Assembly: GCA_963703335.1 (NCBI GenBank)
Contig: OY969812.1
Location: forward strand, 2,852,001 to 2,916,000
Source: VRUE01 sp963703335
GTDB lineage: Bacteria; Actinomycetota; Thermoleophilia; Solirubrobacterales; 70-9
Reading direction: 5' to 3'
Length of the DNA stretch: 64,000 bases
Under the pieces are notes generated by a model. The model searched no databases and had not been told where the DNA came from. It worked only from the letters and a program-made list of their open reading frames with translations. The stretch's first letter is position 1. Each line of letters begins with the position of its first letter. Below, piece by piece: positions 8,353 to 18,780 of the stretch. A program made the position numbers and the translations under genes.

Positions 8353-9369
8353 GTGTCCGCCGCAGCGGGGGACCTGACGGGAGAAATAGGTGTCGAGCGA
8401 CAGCAGAGGGCTCAGATAGCGATCATGACTGCCGGCACGGAGGGAGGGCTCGGACAGCCGCGCGCCGGTGGCCGCGTGCTGCTCCTCCTTTCCGACCCGC
8501 TCAACGCGTCCATCGTGCGCTTGCTTGTGCGAGGGCCGCTGTCGGTCTCAGAGCTCTCGAGCCGGCTCTGCCCTGCGTCGCGAACGACCCGCTTCAGCCG
8601 CCTGCGCGATCTCGAGGAGCTCGGCGTAATCGTTCGTGAGAAGCAAGGCGGTGCGCCCCCCGTCACCTACTGCATGCTGACGCCGGCCGGTCGACGACTG
8701 CTGCCGGTACTGAGGTTGTTCGCGCGCTGGCTGAGAGCGGACCCGAACGGGCCGTCGAGCCCCGATGAGGTTGCCGGCGCATGTGCGGTCAAGGCCCTCG
8801 CCGTCGCCTGGCAGGCGACGGCCCTGCGCTGGCTCGCCGAGCGGCCGTGCTCACTGACCGAGCTAGACGCGGAGAGCCCACCCGAGGTCAGCTACCACGA
8901 ACTGAGGAAGGCCCGCGAAGCTTTGTCCGCGGCCGGGCTGATCGCACCCGTCCCCAGCGAGGACCGGCGACAAACGTACGCCCTCACCGACTGGGCTCGA
9001 AGATCGGCCAGCAGTCTCGCGGCCACGATCCGGTGGGAGAGAGCCTTCCTCGACGGTGCCGCGGTGGCGCCCACCGCAATCGAGCTCGAGGCGTTGCTGT
9101 TGCTGGCGCTGCCGCTGCCGCTGTCCCTGCTCCAGGGTCTGCAGCCAGCGGCGAGCGTTTGCTTTCTGGAGGTGGACCACCTCGCTTGCCTCTCGGTTGC
9201 CATGGAGGGGGGCAGCGTCATTGCCTGTACCCCGGGCCTCCAGCAAATTCGGGGGAGCCGCGTAACCGGTCCGTCCGCCGCTTGGCTGGACGCGCTGGTG
9301 GATGGACAGACAGAAGCGCTTCGAACGCAGGGAGGGATTCGCCTCGCTGTCGATGGGCCATCCAGGTGA
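8353..9369 (+). CDS. Transcriptional regulator with two winged-helix segments
   Basis: A 338-residue protein starting at GTG 8353, or possibly at ATG 8425 (MTAGTEGGLG). Residues about 45-130 form a winged helix like the HxlR/ArsR families (NASIVRLLVRGPLSVSELSS, TRFSRLRDLEELGVI). Residues about 140-225 look like a second, weaker copy (ALRWLAERPCSLTELDAE, LRKAREALSAAGLI). The C-terminal 100 residues are hydrophobic and leucine-rich with no recognised motif and may bind a ligand or mediate dimerisation. It precedes the exported-protein genes in the same direction, so it could control them; that is inference. Confidence 0.8.
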   Translation: MSAAAGDLTGEIGVERQQRAQIAIMTAGTEGGLGQPRAGGRVLLLLSDPLNASIVRLLVRGPLSVSELSSRLCPASRTTRFSRLRDLEELGVIVREKQGGAPPVTYCMLTPAGRRLLPVLRLFARWLRADPNGPSSPDEVAGACAVKALAVAWQATALRWLAERPCSLTELDAESPPEVSYHELRKAREALSAAGLIAPVPSEDRRQTYALTDWARRSASSLAATIRWERAFLDGAAVAPTAIELEALLLLALPLPLSLLQGLQPAASVCFLEVDHLACLSVAMEGGSVIACTPGLQQIRGSRVTGPSAAWLDALVDGQTEALRTQGGIRLAVDGPSR

Positions 9370-9623
9370 AGAATGCATAGACGATTAGTTCAAATGGTCG
9401 TACACGGTTTTAGCGCGAGAAAAGCGTACTGTGTTGATTTCCAGGGGAAATACAGCAGGGTGAGCGAGAGGTCCCCATCAACACCCTTGCATCTTTCAAT
9501 CGACCCATGCTAGGAAGAACGCCGACAAGAAGCTCGCGCCGGGGTCCCTGTAGAGAACGCCCGACGCGAGGACGCAAAACACGTCCCCGGCAGCATAGTC
9601 GCCGGGGAGCAAGGAGCAAATAA

Positions 9624-10265
9624 ATGAAGCATCTGAAGACATTCGGTCTCGCAGCGGTCGCAGTCGCGGTCGCGATGGCGTTCGTCGGAGCCAGCTCGGC
9701 CTCGGCCACTGCACTGTGTTCGGCAAACGAAGAAGAATGCGCAAGCCCTCTCGGGACTGGAACCGTAGTTGAAGCCGCTCTGAAAACCGGATCCAAAGCT
9801 GTGCTGAAAACCGAGCTGGCGACTGTCGAATGCAGCAAATCGAGCACGTCCGGCAAAACCACATCAGGCGCAGGAGTTTCGGTAACCGGCGTTATCGAAA
9901 CGCTTTCGTTCTCAGAATGCAAAACCACAAGCGGCACGAACTGCACTGTTGGATCGGCTCTGAGCCTGCCATATAACGCGTCGATTACAGCCGAGGTCGC
10001 AGGAAACGGCAACATGGTGGTCACCAAAGGCGGTGGTGGGGGCAACCCAGGAGCAACGGTCACATGCCTCGGCGTCATCGAATGCACCTTCAGGACTCCC
10101 TCCGCCAGCCTCTTAGTGATGGGCGGGAATCCCGCAGTTGCCTTAGCCGTAGGAATCGAATTGACAGAAAGAACCGGCCTTCTCTGCCCGGCAAAAGAAG
10201 CAAAATGGACGGCCGAATACGCCGTGTCGAAACCAAATCCGCTCTTTATCTCGGAAGCGCCATAA
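9624..10265 (+). CDS. Small exported protein, lineage-specific family
   Basis: A 213-residue protein with a signal peptide (KTFGLAAVAVAVAMAFVGAS, cleavage near SASA). The mature part begins with a cysteine pair (LCSANEEECAS), then strands rich in Thr/Ser/Gly with a pattern of cysteines (VECSKS, SECKTT, NCTVGS, TCLGVIECTF) that suggests disulfides. I recognise it as the type of ~210-residue exported protein that recurs in Solirubrobacterales genomes, with no known function. A good AAGGAG site lies 6 bases upstream of the ATG. The codon use and the preceding 254-base gap are less GC-rich than the surroundings; that gap holds no gene I can support and probably carries the promoter. Confidence 0.8.
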   Translation: MKHLKTFGLAAVAVAVAMAFVGASSASATALCSANEEECASPLGTGTVVEAALKTGSKAVLKTELATVECSKSSTSGKTTSGAGVSVTGVIETLSFSECKTTSGTNCTVGSALSLPYNASITAEVAGNGNMVVTKGGGGGNPGATVTCLGVIECTFRTPSASLLVMGGNPAVALAVGIELTERTGLLCPAKEAKWTAEYAVSKPNPLFISEAP

Positions 10266-10301
10266 CGATGTCTCGAGCCAGCGGATAGCGCAGTTTGATT
10301 T

Positions 10302-10335
10302 GCGCGGGGCCGTGCGATTGCGTACGGCCCCGCGC
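10302..10335 (+). terminator. Terminator-like hairpin after the small exported gene
   Basis: Arms 10302-10313 and 10324-10335 are perfect 12-bp complements; a G-U pair and two more pairs extend the stem to 15 bp with an ATTG loop. It lies 36 bases after the stop at 10265. There is no long T-tract, so termination is likely but not certain. The rest of the gap to 10480 shows nothing else. Confidence 0.6.
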
Positions 10336-10479
10336 TTCATGAGTACCTTGACAAAGCCATGAACGTACCTAAGATCAATGATCACTTGGGAAAGTCGGTT
10401 TGGAACCAAACCGTAGGGGTAAATCGGGCTCGGGAAGGTAGGGCAAGGGCTGCCACCAGAACGAGCGAGAGGAGCTGGG

Positions 10480-13400
10480 GTGACTAGGCATTGGCAGGCG
10501 GTGACGTCGCTATCGAGCCCTATCCGGGCCGCGGCGACTGTCGGCCTTCTGGCCTGGATCCTGGGTGCTGCCCCGCCTGCCCAAGCTTCAAAGGGGGTCG
10601 TCGGCTTCTTTGGGACCCAGTCCGGTGACCCGGCTCTCGGCGGGACTCTCAACGGTCCGCGTGGGGTGGCAGTCAATCAAACCACGGGTGATGTCTACGT
10701 CGTAGACGCCGGCAACAATCGGGTTCAGCGCTTTGATTCCTCGGGTGCCTTCATCGGCGCTTGGGGCCGCGACGTGATTCAGGGCGGCAAACCCGGGGAT
10801 CTCGGCGATGCGTTTGAGCTCTGCACGGTTGCCGCCGATTGCAAGGCGGGATCTCGAGGGACCCTCGCCGACGGGCCCGGCGGCGAGCTGGCCGGTCCCC
10901 AGGGAGTCGCGGTCGACCAGGCGAGCGGGAATGTCTACGTCACCGAGCAGAACAACCGGCGCGTGTCTGAGTTCACCTCCAGCGGGACATTTCTCCGAAC
11001 TTTCGGCTGGGATGTGGAAACCGGCGGCGTCACCACCTTCGAGGTGTGCACGGTTGCTGCGAATTGCAAGCGGGGCGCCACCGGCGGCGAGGGCGGAGAG
11101 TTCGGTGGGATAGAGCTGGGAGGTGTGGCGACCGGCCCGGGGGGCAATGTCTATGTTGCCGATCCGTTCAACAGTCGCGTCCAGAAGTTCACTGCCGAAG
11201 GAGCGTTTGTCTCGGCCTTTGGCTGGGACGTGATCCCAGCGGGCAAGCCCGGCGATACGGGTACGGGCCTCGAGAGCTGCCCGGCTTCGGCGAGTGCCAC
11301 CGCGGGCGACTGCGGGGCCGGCGTGCCCGGTTCCGGATTGGGACAGTTCTCCGAACACCAACCCGTTCGCATAGCGGTCAGCTCCGGCGGTGCCGTCTAT
11401 ACCGCCGAGTCGACTGGCAACGAACGGGTGCAGAGGTTCAACGCCGCGACTACCTCGGCTTCCCTGTTCGCCGGATCGGCCCTTTCCGGATTCCCCGGGC
11501 CCACCGAGGTCGCGGTCGACGCCGAAACGGATCACGTCTTCGTGGTCAAGCCGTGCACACCCGAAACCTGCCCAGGCGCGACCGTGGGCAGCGAGCAGAG
11601 GATCAAGGAGTTCGAAAGCTCAGGCGCTCAGGTCGACACCCATGTGGTCGGCGCCGGCCTCGAAACGGTCAACGGGCTTGATGTCGACGCGCAAAGCGGG
11701 ACTCTCTACGCATCCTCGACCACCGGCGACCATCGAATCTACGTGATCGGAACGCCGCCTCCACCCGTCGCCACGATAAGTCCGGTCGACAACGTCACTG
11801 GTACCAGTGCCGATTTCCACGGCGAAGTGAATCCAACTGGGTTGAAAACCGGGTACCACTTCGAATATCGCCCGGACGGGAGCCCGGCCTGGACGAGCAT
11901 CCCCGCTGCGGATCTCGATGCCGGAAGCGGCAACGTGGCGGTGCCGGTCACCCAGAGTGCCGGCGGTCTCGTCGGCTCGACGCTCTACCACGTTCGCCTC
12001 GTTGCCACCAAGCGCTACATCCTCGGCGGCACTGTTGCCGCCAGCGATACATCCACCGAGACGACGTTTACGACCTTTCCTTCCGCGCCCAGGGTGCAGA
12101 ACACCGCCGCCACGCAGATCACCGACACGACGGCGACCTTGACCGCCACCGTCAATCCTGCCAACGAACCGACTACCTACCACTTTGAGTACGGCACCGC
12201 CGACTGCTCTGCCAACCCGTGCACAAGTGTGCCACTTCCTGACGCGAGCATCGGCGCCGGTGGTGCAGATGTCTTGGTGGCAAAAGAAGTGACCGGCCTG
12301 CAGCCGGGGGCCACATACCACTTCCGGGTCGTGGCGACCAACCTAACCGACGTGAGCGAAGGGGAAGACCGCACCTTTACGACCCATCCCCTTGTCGTCA
12401 AAGGGCTGCCGGATGGGCGTGCCTATGAGCTCGTCACGCCGCCCGATACCAACGGCCTGTTCCCCCGCTCGTTCATCGGCGCGGGCGGCGGCCGCAACAA
12501 CTTCAGCACTCCGCTCGCCGCACCATCCGGGGAAAGCGTCGTCTTCGACACCGAGGGAGGGCTGCCCGGCACCGAAGGCAACGGCAGCGTGGATGCCTAC
12601 GAGGCAGTTCGCGGCTCCGACGGCTGGAGCAGTCATGTGATCTCGCCGTCTGGAGCCCAGGCCGAGCAGCCCGGACCGGGAGGCCTTTCCGCCGACCACC
12701 AATACGCGTTCTGGGAGAGCGGCGGAATCCGGAAGCCTCGCGCTCGGTGGTCTCGACACGAGCTACATGCGCCACCCGAACGGCACCTTCGATTTGCTCG
12801 GCCAGGGCAGCCTGGGCGTCGACCCGGCTGCGGACGCAAAGCTGATAACCCCCGGTGCCGGCCACGTCATCTTCTCCACGGGGGTGTTCGGTCCGGCGGT
12901 GAAGTTGGAGGAAGACGCTCCCGAAGCGCCGCTCGGCGCCGTTTACGACCGCACCCCCAGCGGGACTCAGGTCGTCTCCCTGCTGCCGGGCGACGTTACC
13001 CCGTCCGCTGCCGCGCTCTATCAGGGAGCGTCTGCCGATGGCTCCGCTGTCGCCTTCAAGGTGGAAGGAACGCTGTATGAGCGGCTAGGCGACACAACGC
13101 TCGAAGTCGCGGGTGCTAACCCCACCTTCGCCGGCATTTCCAGGAATGGCGACAGGGTCTTCTACTTCCGTCCGGATGGCAGTGAAAATCCCGCCCGCGG
13201 TGACATCTTCGCTTTCGACGCCGATTCGGCAGCGACCACGCCGATCGCGACCGGCGGGGGTGCGATCGTGGTCAACGTCTCCGCCGACGGCAGTCACGTC
13301 TACTTTGTTTCGACTGATCAGCTCGATGGCGCAAAAGGGACGCTCGGCGCCGACAACCTCTACGTCTGGGACGGCTCGGGGGTGAGCTTCATTGCGATCC

Positions 13401-14248
13401 TCGATCCAGCGGACCTCACGGCCTTCGACCCCAACGGCTTGGTCAACCTGGCGACCTGGACAAGCTTCGTGGTCGGCCCCGCGCAGGACGAGAACCACGG
13501 ACCGGTGAACGACCCCTCTCGCACCACCCCGGACGGCGCCTTCATGGTCTTCCAGTCCCACGCCTCGCTCACCTCCTATGACAGCAACGGGCATTCCGAG
13601 GTCTACCGCTATGACGCCGATAGCACGAGCCTGACCTGCGTTTCGTGCAATCCCACCAATGCCGCCTCCTCCTCAGACGCAGAGCTTCAGGGTTTCCGCG
13701 GCGGCGCTCCGACGAACGGGCTGTCCCAGATCGCAAACGTGACCGACGACGGCAGTGCGGTCTTCTTCCAGAGCGGAGAAGCCCTGGTCCCGGGCGACAG
13801 TGACGGTGAGACTGACGTATACGAGTGGAAGGAAGGCCGGGTCTTCCTGATCTCCTCTGGGCATAGCGACGGAACGCCCGACTTCCTCTACGGCATGACG
13901 CCCGACGGCCATGACGTCTTCTTCGAGACGCGCGATGCGCTGCTGCCTGAGGACCGCTCCGGTGGGGCAGGAGCGATTTACGACGCCCGGGTTGGCGGTG
14001 GCTTCCCCGGCGTTCCGGCGAAAGCATCGTGCGTGACGGAGGACAACTGCCAGGGTATGCCAACGCCGGCGCCCGCCTTGCCGACGGCGGGCAGCGAGAG
14101 CTTCCAGGGCGACAATCCGGTCGGCCCACGTCCCCGGCCGCGGCGCTGCCGAAAAGCAACCCGCCCAGTCAAACGCCACGGGCGCACGCGCTGCGTGAAA
14201 AGGCATCCGAGCCATAAGGGACGCCACAACCGCGGAGGCCCGAGATGA
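10480..14248 (+). CDS. Exported NHL-repeat / Fn3-like surface protein, one frameshift
   Basis: One gene split by a single-base shift near 12726-12730. The total of 3769 bases is 3n+1, matching one extra base; dropping an A there joins YAFWESGG to SGSLALGGLDTSYMRHPNG, about 1255 residues. A signal peptide opens it (GLLAWILGAAPPAQA). At least three NHL repeats follow (GPRGVAVNQTTGDVYVVDAG, GPQGVAVDQASGNVYVTEQN), then two Fn3-like domains (TYHFRVVATN), then a second beta-propeller-like half with repeated DGS(A/H)V motifs. The C-terminus is basic (RPRPRRCRKATRPVKRHGR), perhaps for cell-wall contact. The start could be GTG 10480. The stop overlaps the next start (ATGA). Confidence 0.75.
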
Positions 14249-16962
14249 GGCTCCTTCTCCTCGCCAGTCGCAAGGGCCCGCGCGCTCTCCTGCTGAGCGG
14301 CGTCGTGGCGTCGACGGTCATGCTCATCCTTGCGACTGGGGCGAAAGCCGACTATTCCGACTACGGGCTCGCCTCGGTTGGCGCCTCGCTGTCGACCGTC
14401 CAGGCTGGTGCTCACCCTGACTTCACCACCACGTTTGAGTTGAAGACGAACCCGGCCAGTCCGGCGGACTCCAACGGGCTGCACGAACCCTACGCAAGGA
14501 CACGCGACATCACGGTGAGCCTTCCCCCGGGGCTGACCGGCAACCCCAACGCGGTTGGGCAGTGCACGACGCTGCAGCTGACCACCGCGTTCGACGCAGA
14601 AGGAGGCGGCTGTCCGCTGGATTCACAAGTCGGGATCGCAGTCATCCGCCTCTACAACGTCCACACGCTGACCGAGCCGGTCTACAACATGGAGGCGCCG
14701 ACCGGGGACACGGTGGCGAGGCTGGGCTTCCTGGCGACGACTCTCCCCAACTACATCAACGTAAACGTGCGCTCCGAGAGCGACTACGGCTTGACCGCGA
14801 CGCTGGAAGGCGTCCCCGCCAACGAGAAGCTGGTCTCGGCAGCGACCACCCTGTGGGCCGTGCCTGGAGCCACGAACCACGACACCGAACGCCTGACGCC
14901 GCGCGAAGCGTATCTCGAAACGAAATCGGAATCGCCACCTCGCCCGTTCGGCCTCGTGCCGGCGCCGTTCATGACCAACCCAACGAGTTGCGGTGAGCAT
15001 CAGCAGGTCGACTTTGCGACCGACAGCTACCAGCTACCGGGCCAGTTCTCTGAGGCATCGGCAGCCCTGCCCGAAATCACCGGCTGCGGGCTGGTTGCCT
15101 TCGATCCGAGCCTCTCGGTGGCGCCGACCAGCACGGAAGCCGCTGCGCCGAGCGGCCTGGATGCGGTTCTGAACATCCCCCAGGACGAAACCGTTGGAGG
15201 GCGGGCCACCTCCCAGCTTCGCCACGCGACCGTCGCGCTGCCGAAAGGAATGGCGATCGCCTCGGGGGCCGCCGATGGCCTTGAAGCCTGCAGCGCCGAG
15301 CAGGTCCGCCTCGAAACCCGCCTGCCTGCCGCCTGCCCCGGGGGTTCGAAGATCGGTAGCGCCGAGTTCGACGTGCCGGCCCTCGCCAGAATCCTGCACG
15401 GGGAGATCTACCAGCGTACGCCTCGCAAAGGGGATCTCTTCGGGGTTTGGCTGGTCACCGACGAACTCGGGGTCCACGTCAAGATTCCCGGCGAGGTCCA
15501 TGCCGACCCGAACACAGGCCAGCTCACCACCCTCTTCAACGGGACGGCGCAGGCAAAAGGCAATCCGCAGGTCCCGCTCCGAGAGCTGCGGCTCCACTTC
15601 AAGGGGGGGCCGCGCGGCGTCCTCGCCACTCCGTCGTCCTGCGGGACCTACCAGACCCACTATGAATTCACGCCCTGGTCCGGCGGCTCCCCTGTAATCG
15701 GCGATACCCCGATGACTATCGATCGGGGATGCGACACCGGCGGCTTCAGCCCGAAGCTATCCGGAGGAACCGTCAACCCGGCAGCCGGCTCTTTCTCCGC
15801 CCTGATCACGAACTTGACCAGGGAATCGGGCGAGGAGAACGTCTTGGGACTCGACGTCACGCTGCCTCCCGGGCTCCTCGCGAGGCTCGCAGGCGTGTCG
15901 CCCTGCGCTGGAAGTGCAGTGGAAAGCGGCAACTGCCCCGCTGGCGCGCAGATCGGCACGATCACGGTGGCGAGCGGTCCGGGGCCAAGCCCGCTCTGGA
16001 TCCCCCAGCCGGGCAAGGACCCGACTGCCGTCTATCTCGGAGGCCCGTACAGGTCCGCTCCCTACAGCCTGGTGGTCAAGGTGCCGGCGCAGGCTGGTCC
16101 CTTTGACCTTGGGACGGTGATCACCCGGGCGGGAATCTACGTCGACCCCGAAACCGCTCAGGTGACGGTCAGATCCGACCCGCTACCGCAGATCCTTGAA
16201 GGCGTCCCGATCAGCTACCGGACGATCCACGTCGACGTCGACAAGCCCGGCTTCGCCCTCAACCCGACCAGTTGCGAGACGATGGCGATCCGCGCCCAGG
16301 TCAACTCCGACCTCGGCGCTTCGGCAAGCCCCCGGAGTCGTTTCCGAGCCGGCGGTTGCGGCGAACTTGGCTTCAGGCCGAGGCTCGGTTTGAAGCTCAG
16401 CGGCAAAACGCGTCGTGGTGGCCACCCCAGCCTGCGCGCGACACTGACCATGCCAAAGCGCGGCGCCAACATCAGGCGGGCCGGGGTGGCGCTGCCGCAT
16501 TCGGAGTTCCTCGATCAGGCCCATATCAACACGGTCTGCACCAGGGTCCAATTTGCCGCCGAGCAGTGCCCGGCGGGCTCGGTTTACGGTTCCGCTCGCG
16601 CGATCACACCGCTGCTCGACGAGCCGCTCGACGGGCCGGTTTACCTGCGCTCCTCGAACCACCAGCTTCCCGACCTGGTGGCCGACCTGCGGGGTCAGAT
16701 CCAGGTCGTGCTCGTCGGCCAGATCGACTCGATCAACGGCGGCATCCGAACCACCTTCGCCGGGGTGCCAGATGCCCCCGTCAGCAAGTTCGTCCTGAGT
16801 ATGAAGGGCGGCGCGAAGGGGCTGCTGGTCAACAGCAGGAATCTCTGCAAGCACGCCGACCTCGCCATAGCCAACTTCACTGGGCAGAACGGCAAGGTCC
16901 ACAGCTTCCGGCCGCTTCTGCGCGACGGATGTGGGGGCAAGAGCCGCAAGGGCGGTCGCTGA
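14245..16962 (+). CDS. Large exported protein of unknown function
   Basis: A 905-residue protein whose ATG overlaps the previous stop. The N-terminus is a signal peptide (ALLLSGVVASTVMLILATGA, cleavage after AKA). The rest is beta-rich with repeated motifs: (F/L)xxNPTSC appears three times, CPxGSxxGSA-like cysteine segments recur (CPGGSKIGSAEF, CPAGAQIGTITV, CPAGSVYGSARA), and each is followed by a YLRSS/YLGGP-like strand. This internal repetition suggests three or four copies of one cysteine-stapled domain. The end is basic (CGGKSRKGGR). I know similar proteins only as hypothetical ones in Thermoleophilia. Pairing with the NHL protein in one coupled unit suggests they are exported together. 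Confidence 0.8.
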   Translation: MRLLLLASRKGPRALLLSGVVASTVMLILATGAKADYSDYGLASVGASLSTVQAGAHPDFTTTFELKTNPASPADSNGLHEPYARTRDITVSLPPGLTGNPNAVGQCTTLQLTTAFDAEGGGCPLDSQVGIAVIRLYNVHTLTEPVYNMEAPTGDTVARLGFLATTLPNYINVNVRSESDYGLTATLEGVPANEKLVSAATTLWAVPGATNHDTERLTPREAYLETKSESPPRPFGLVPAPFMTNPTSCGEHQQVDFATDSYQLPGQFSEASAALPEITGCGLVAFDPSLSVAPTSTEAAAPSGLDAVLNIPQDETVGGRATSQLRHATVALPKGMAIASGAADGLEACSAEQVRLETRLPAACPGGSKIGSAEFDVPALARILHGEIYQRTPRKGDLFGVWLVTDELGVHVKIPGEVHADPNTGQLTTLFNGTAQAKGNPQVPLRELRLHFKGGPRGVLATPSSCGTYQTHYEFTPWSGGSPVIGDTPMTIDRGCDTGGFSPKLSGGTVNPAAGSFSALITNLTRESGEENVLGLDVTLPPGLLARLAGVSPCAGSAVESGNCPAGAQIGTITVASGPGPSPLWIPQPGKDPTAVYLGGPYRSAPYSLVVKVPAQAGPFDLGTVITRAGIYVDPETAQVTVRSDPLPQILEGVPISYRTIHVDVDKPGFALNPTSCETMAIRAQVNSDLGASASPRSRFRAGGCGELGFRPRLGLKLSGKTRRGGHPSLRATLTMPKRGANIRRAGVALPHSEFLDQAHINTVCTRVQFAAEQCPAGSVYGSARAITPLLDEPLDGPVYLRSSNHQLPDLVADLRGQIQVVLVGQIDSINGGIRTTFAGVPDAPVSKFVLSMKGGAKGLLVNSRNLCKHADLAIANFTGQNGKVHSFRPLLRDGCGGKSRKGGR

Positions 16963-16995
16963 GGGGTCGAATCGGCGCTGCGGAGGGTGGCGCGC

Positions 16996-17445
16996 CTACT
17001 GGTTCGGGATCGGCGATCCCGCCAGCAGGAAGAACCAGAACGTAAGCGTCAGGCCGGCGAGGATCACTGAGCCCATCAGCACGGCCTCGACGATCGTGGT
17101 GGTGCCGGCGGCGCGGGGCGAGGTGTCGCGCATGCTCTTCAGCCAGGCTGGGCGCATCGGCTCTAGGCGGTTGGTGCCGGTGACCTGGATGTAGAGGCGG
17201 TTGAGCCACCCGATCAGCCAGGCGGTCACGAGGACCGAGACGATGATCCCGGCGGCGACTACGAAGTAGGGGCCCTGGCTGGGGAACTGGGTGGTGGAGA
17301 CCTTCGAACCGATGTAGATCCAGCCCAGCGGGATCGCGGTCCAGATCGAAAGGGCGACGAGCAGCATGGCGACGAAAATGAGGCCGGCTGCGAACGATCT
17401 GGCCGGCCCGTGCCTGTGCGGCTCGGTGACCATTTCCACATTCAT
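16996..17445 (-). CDS. Small membrane protein
   Basis: A 149-residue protein, starting MNVEMVTEPHRHGPARS (ATG 17445; ATG 17433 is possible). The frame is open further upstream but that part is the antisense of yebC. Three hydrophobic helices are seen: AAGLIFVAMLLVALSIWTAI, YFVVAAGIIVSVLVTAWLIG and AVLMGSVILAGLTLTFWFFL. A conserved-looking loop (RLEPMRPAWLKSMRD) links the last two. The domain is not recognised. It is divergent from yebC, with only 12 bases between the starts, so the promoters must overlap. Confidence 0.75.
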   Translation of the reverse strand: MNVEMVTEPHRHGPARSFAAGLIFVAMLLVALSIWTAIPLGWIYIGSKVSTTQFPSQGPYFVVAAGIIVSVLVTAWLIGWLNRLYIQVTGTNRLEPMRPAWLKSMRDTSPRAAGTTTIVEAVLMGSVILAGLTLTFWFFLLAGSPIPNQ

Positions 17446-17457
17446 AGAATGCCAGGT

Positions 17458-18216
17458 ATGTCCGGACACTCGAAGTGGTCTTCCATTAAGCACAAGAAGG
17501 GCGCCGCCGATGCAAAGCGGGGCAAGCTCTTCACCAAGCTGGCGCGCGCGATCACCGTCGCCTCCCGCGATGGCGGCCCCGATCCAGACGCCAACGCCCC
17601 CCTTGCAACGGCGATTCAGAAGGCTCGCGACGCCTCGATGCCGAAGGACAACATCCAGCGCGCGATCGATCGCGGCAGCGGGGTCGGCTCCGATGCCGAG
17701 GCGATCGAACAGATCCTCTTCGAGGGCTACGGGCCGGGTGGCGCGGCGATCCTGGTCGAGGCGCTGAGCGACAACCGCAACCGCACCAGCGCCGACGTGC
17801 GGCACGCGTTCACCAAGCACCATGGCAACCTGGGCGAGCCAGGCTCGGTGGCCTGGATCTTCGAGAAACGCGGTGTGATCGTGGTCGACGCCGGCCGCTA
17901 TAGCGAGGATGACCTGATCGTCGCGATCGACGCCGGCGCCGAGGACGTCCGTGAGGACGGCGAGCAGCTGCGGGTCATCTGCGAGCCGGCCGACCTCGGC
18001 GCCGTGCGCGAAGCACTCGAGGGGGCCGGGGTGGAGGTGCAATCGTCCGACGTCACCATGGAGCCGAAAAACACCGTGATGGTCAAGGGCAGCGAGGCCG
18101 AATGGCTACTCAAACTCGTCGACACCCTCGAGGAGCACGACGACGTCAACGAGGTCCACGCCAACTTTGACGTGCCCGCCGAGATCATCGAGAAACTGGC
18201 GGCGCAGGCGGCCTGA
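17458..18216 (+). CDS. YebC/PmpR family protein
   Basis: A 252-residue YebC-family protein of normal length. The conserved N-terminus MSGHSKWSSIKHKKGAADAK fixes the start at ATG 17458; an in-frame ATG at 17410 would add a non-conserved extension. Further family segments are PKDNIQRAIDRGSG, EGYGPGGAAILVEALSDNRN and FTKHHGNLGEPGSVAWIFE. Family members have been described as transcription regulators and, more recently, as ribosome-associated factors that help translate proline runs. Its position just ahead of ruvC-ruvA-ruvB is the standard bacterial arrangement. Confidence 0.95.
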   Translation: MSGHSKWSSIKHKKGAADAKRGKLFTKLARAITVASRDGGPDPDANAPLATAIQKARDASMPKDNIQRAIDRGSGVGSDAEAIEQILFEGYGPGGAAILVEALSDNRNRTSADVRHAFTKHHGNLGEPGSVAWIFEKRGVIVVDAGRYSEDDLIVAIDAGAEDVREDGEQLRVICEPADLGAVREALEGAGVEVQSSDVTMEPKNTVMVKGSEAEWLLKLVDTLEEHDDVNEVHANFDVPAEIIEKLAAQAA

Positions 18217-18252
18217 CAAAGGCATCCGGGGCTACTCCCAGAATCACTCCCC

Positions 18253-18780
18253 ATGCAAGTCGTGATGGGGATCGATCCCGGCGCGGCCAATCTCGGCTTC
18301 GGCGTGGTCAGGATCGAGGGCAGCCGCATGGTCGCCCTCGACGGCGGTGTGGTCGAAACCTCTTCCGACCTGCCGATGGAGCGACGCTTGGAGCGAATTC
18401 ATGGCTCCCTGGCCGAGCTGATCGAGTGGCACCAGCCGGCGGCGATGGCGCTCGAGGACCTCTACTTCGGCAAGAACGTGCACTCGGCGATGGCCGTCGG
18501 TCGCGCCAGCGGGGCGGCGATGCTGGCTGCCGCGCAGCGGGGCGTGCGCTGCTTCACGTACACGCCGCAGGCGATCAAGAAGGCTGTCTGCGGCTCGGGA
18601 GCGGCCGGCAAGGAGCAGGTCCAGCGGATGGTGGGGACGCTGCTCGGTCTGCCGGAGCCGCCGACGCCAGACCACGCCGCCGACGCTCTTGCGGTGGCGA
18701 TCTGCCACGGCGGCGCCACCGGGCGGGAAGCGGCGACGCTGGCCGCTGAAGAAGTCGCGTCGCAAAGGCTTGTCGGATGA
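18253..18780 (+). CDS. ruvC: Holliday junction resolvase RuvC
   Basis: A 175-residue RuvC endonuclease that cuts four-way DNA junctions. Acidic catalytic residues are visible in GIDPGAANLGFG (Asp), AMALEDLYFGKN (Glu) and DHAADALAVAICH (Asp pair), so the active site is complete. The start ATG 18253 gives the expected MQVVMGIDPG. The 3' end overlaps ruvA by 4 bases (ATGA), consistent with coupled synthesis of the resolvase and the branch-migration proteins. Confidence 0.97.
   Translation: MQVVMGIDPGAANLGFGVVRIEGSRMVALDGGVVETSSDLPMERRLERIHGSLAELIEWHQPAAMALEDLYFGKNVHSAMAVGRASGAAMLAAAQRGVRCFTYTPQAIKKAVCGSGAAGKEQVQRMVGTLLGLPEPPTPDHAADALAVAICHGGATGREAATLAAEEVASQRLVG

Noticed and set aside
17446..18042. 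N-terminal extension of the small membrane protein at 16996-17445
   Set aside because: The extension is the antisense of yebC; the membrane-protein features begin only at 17445.
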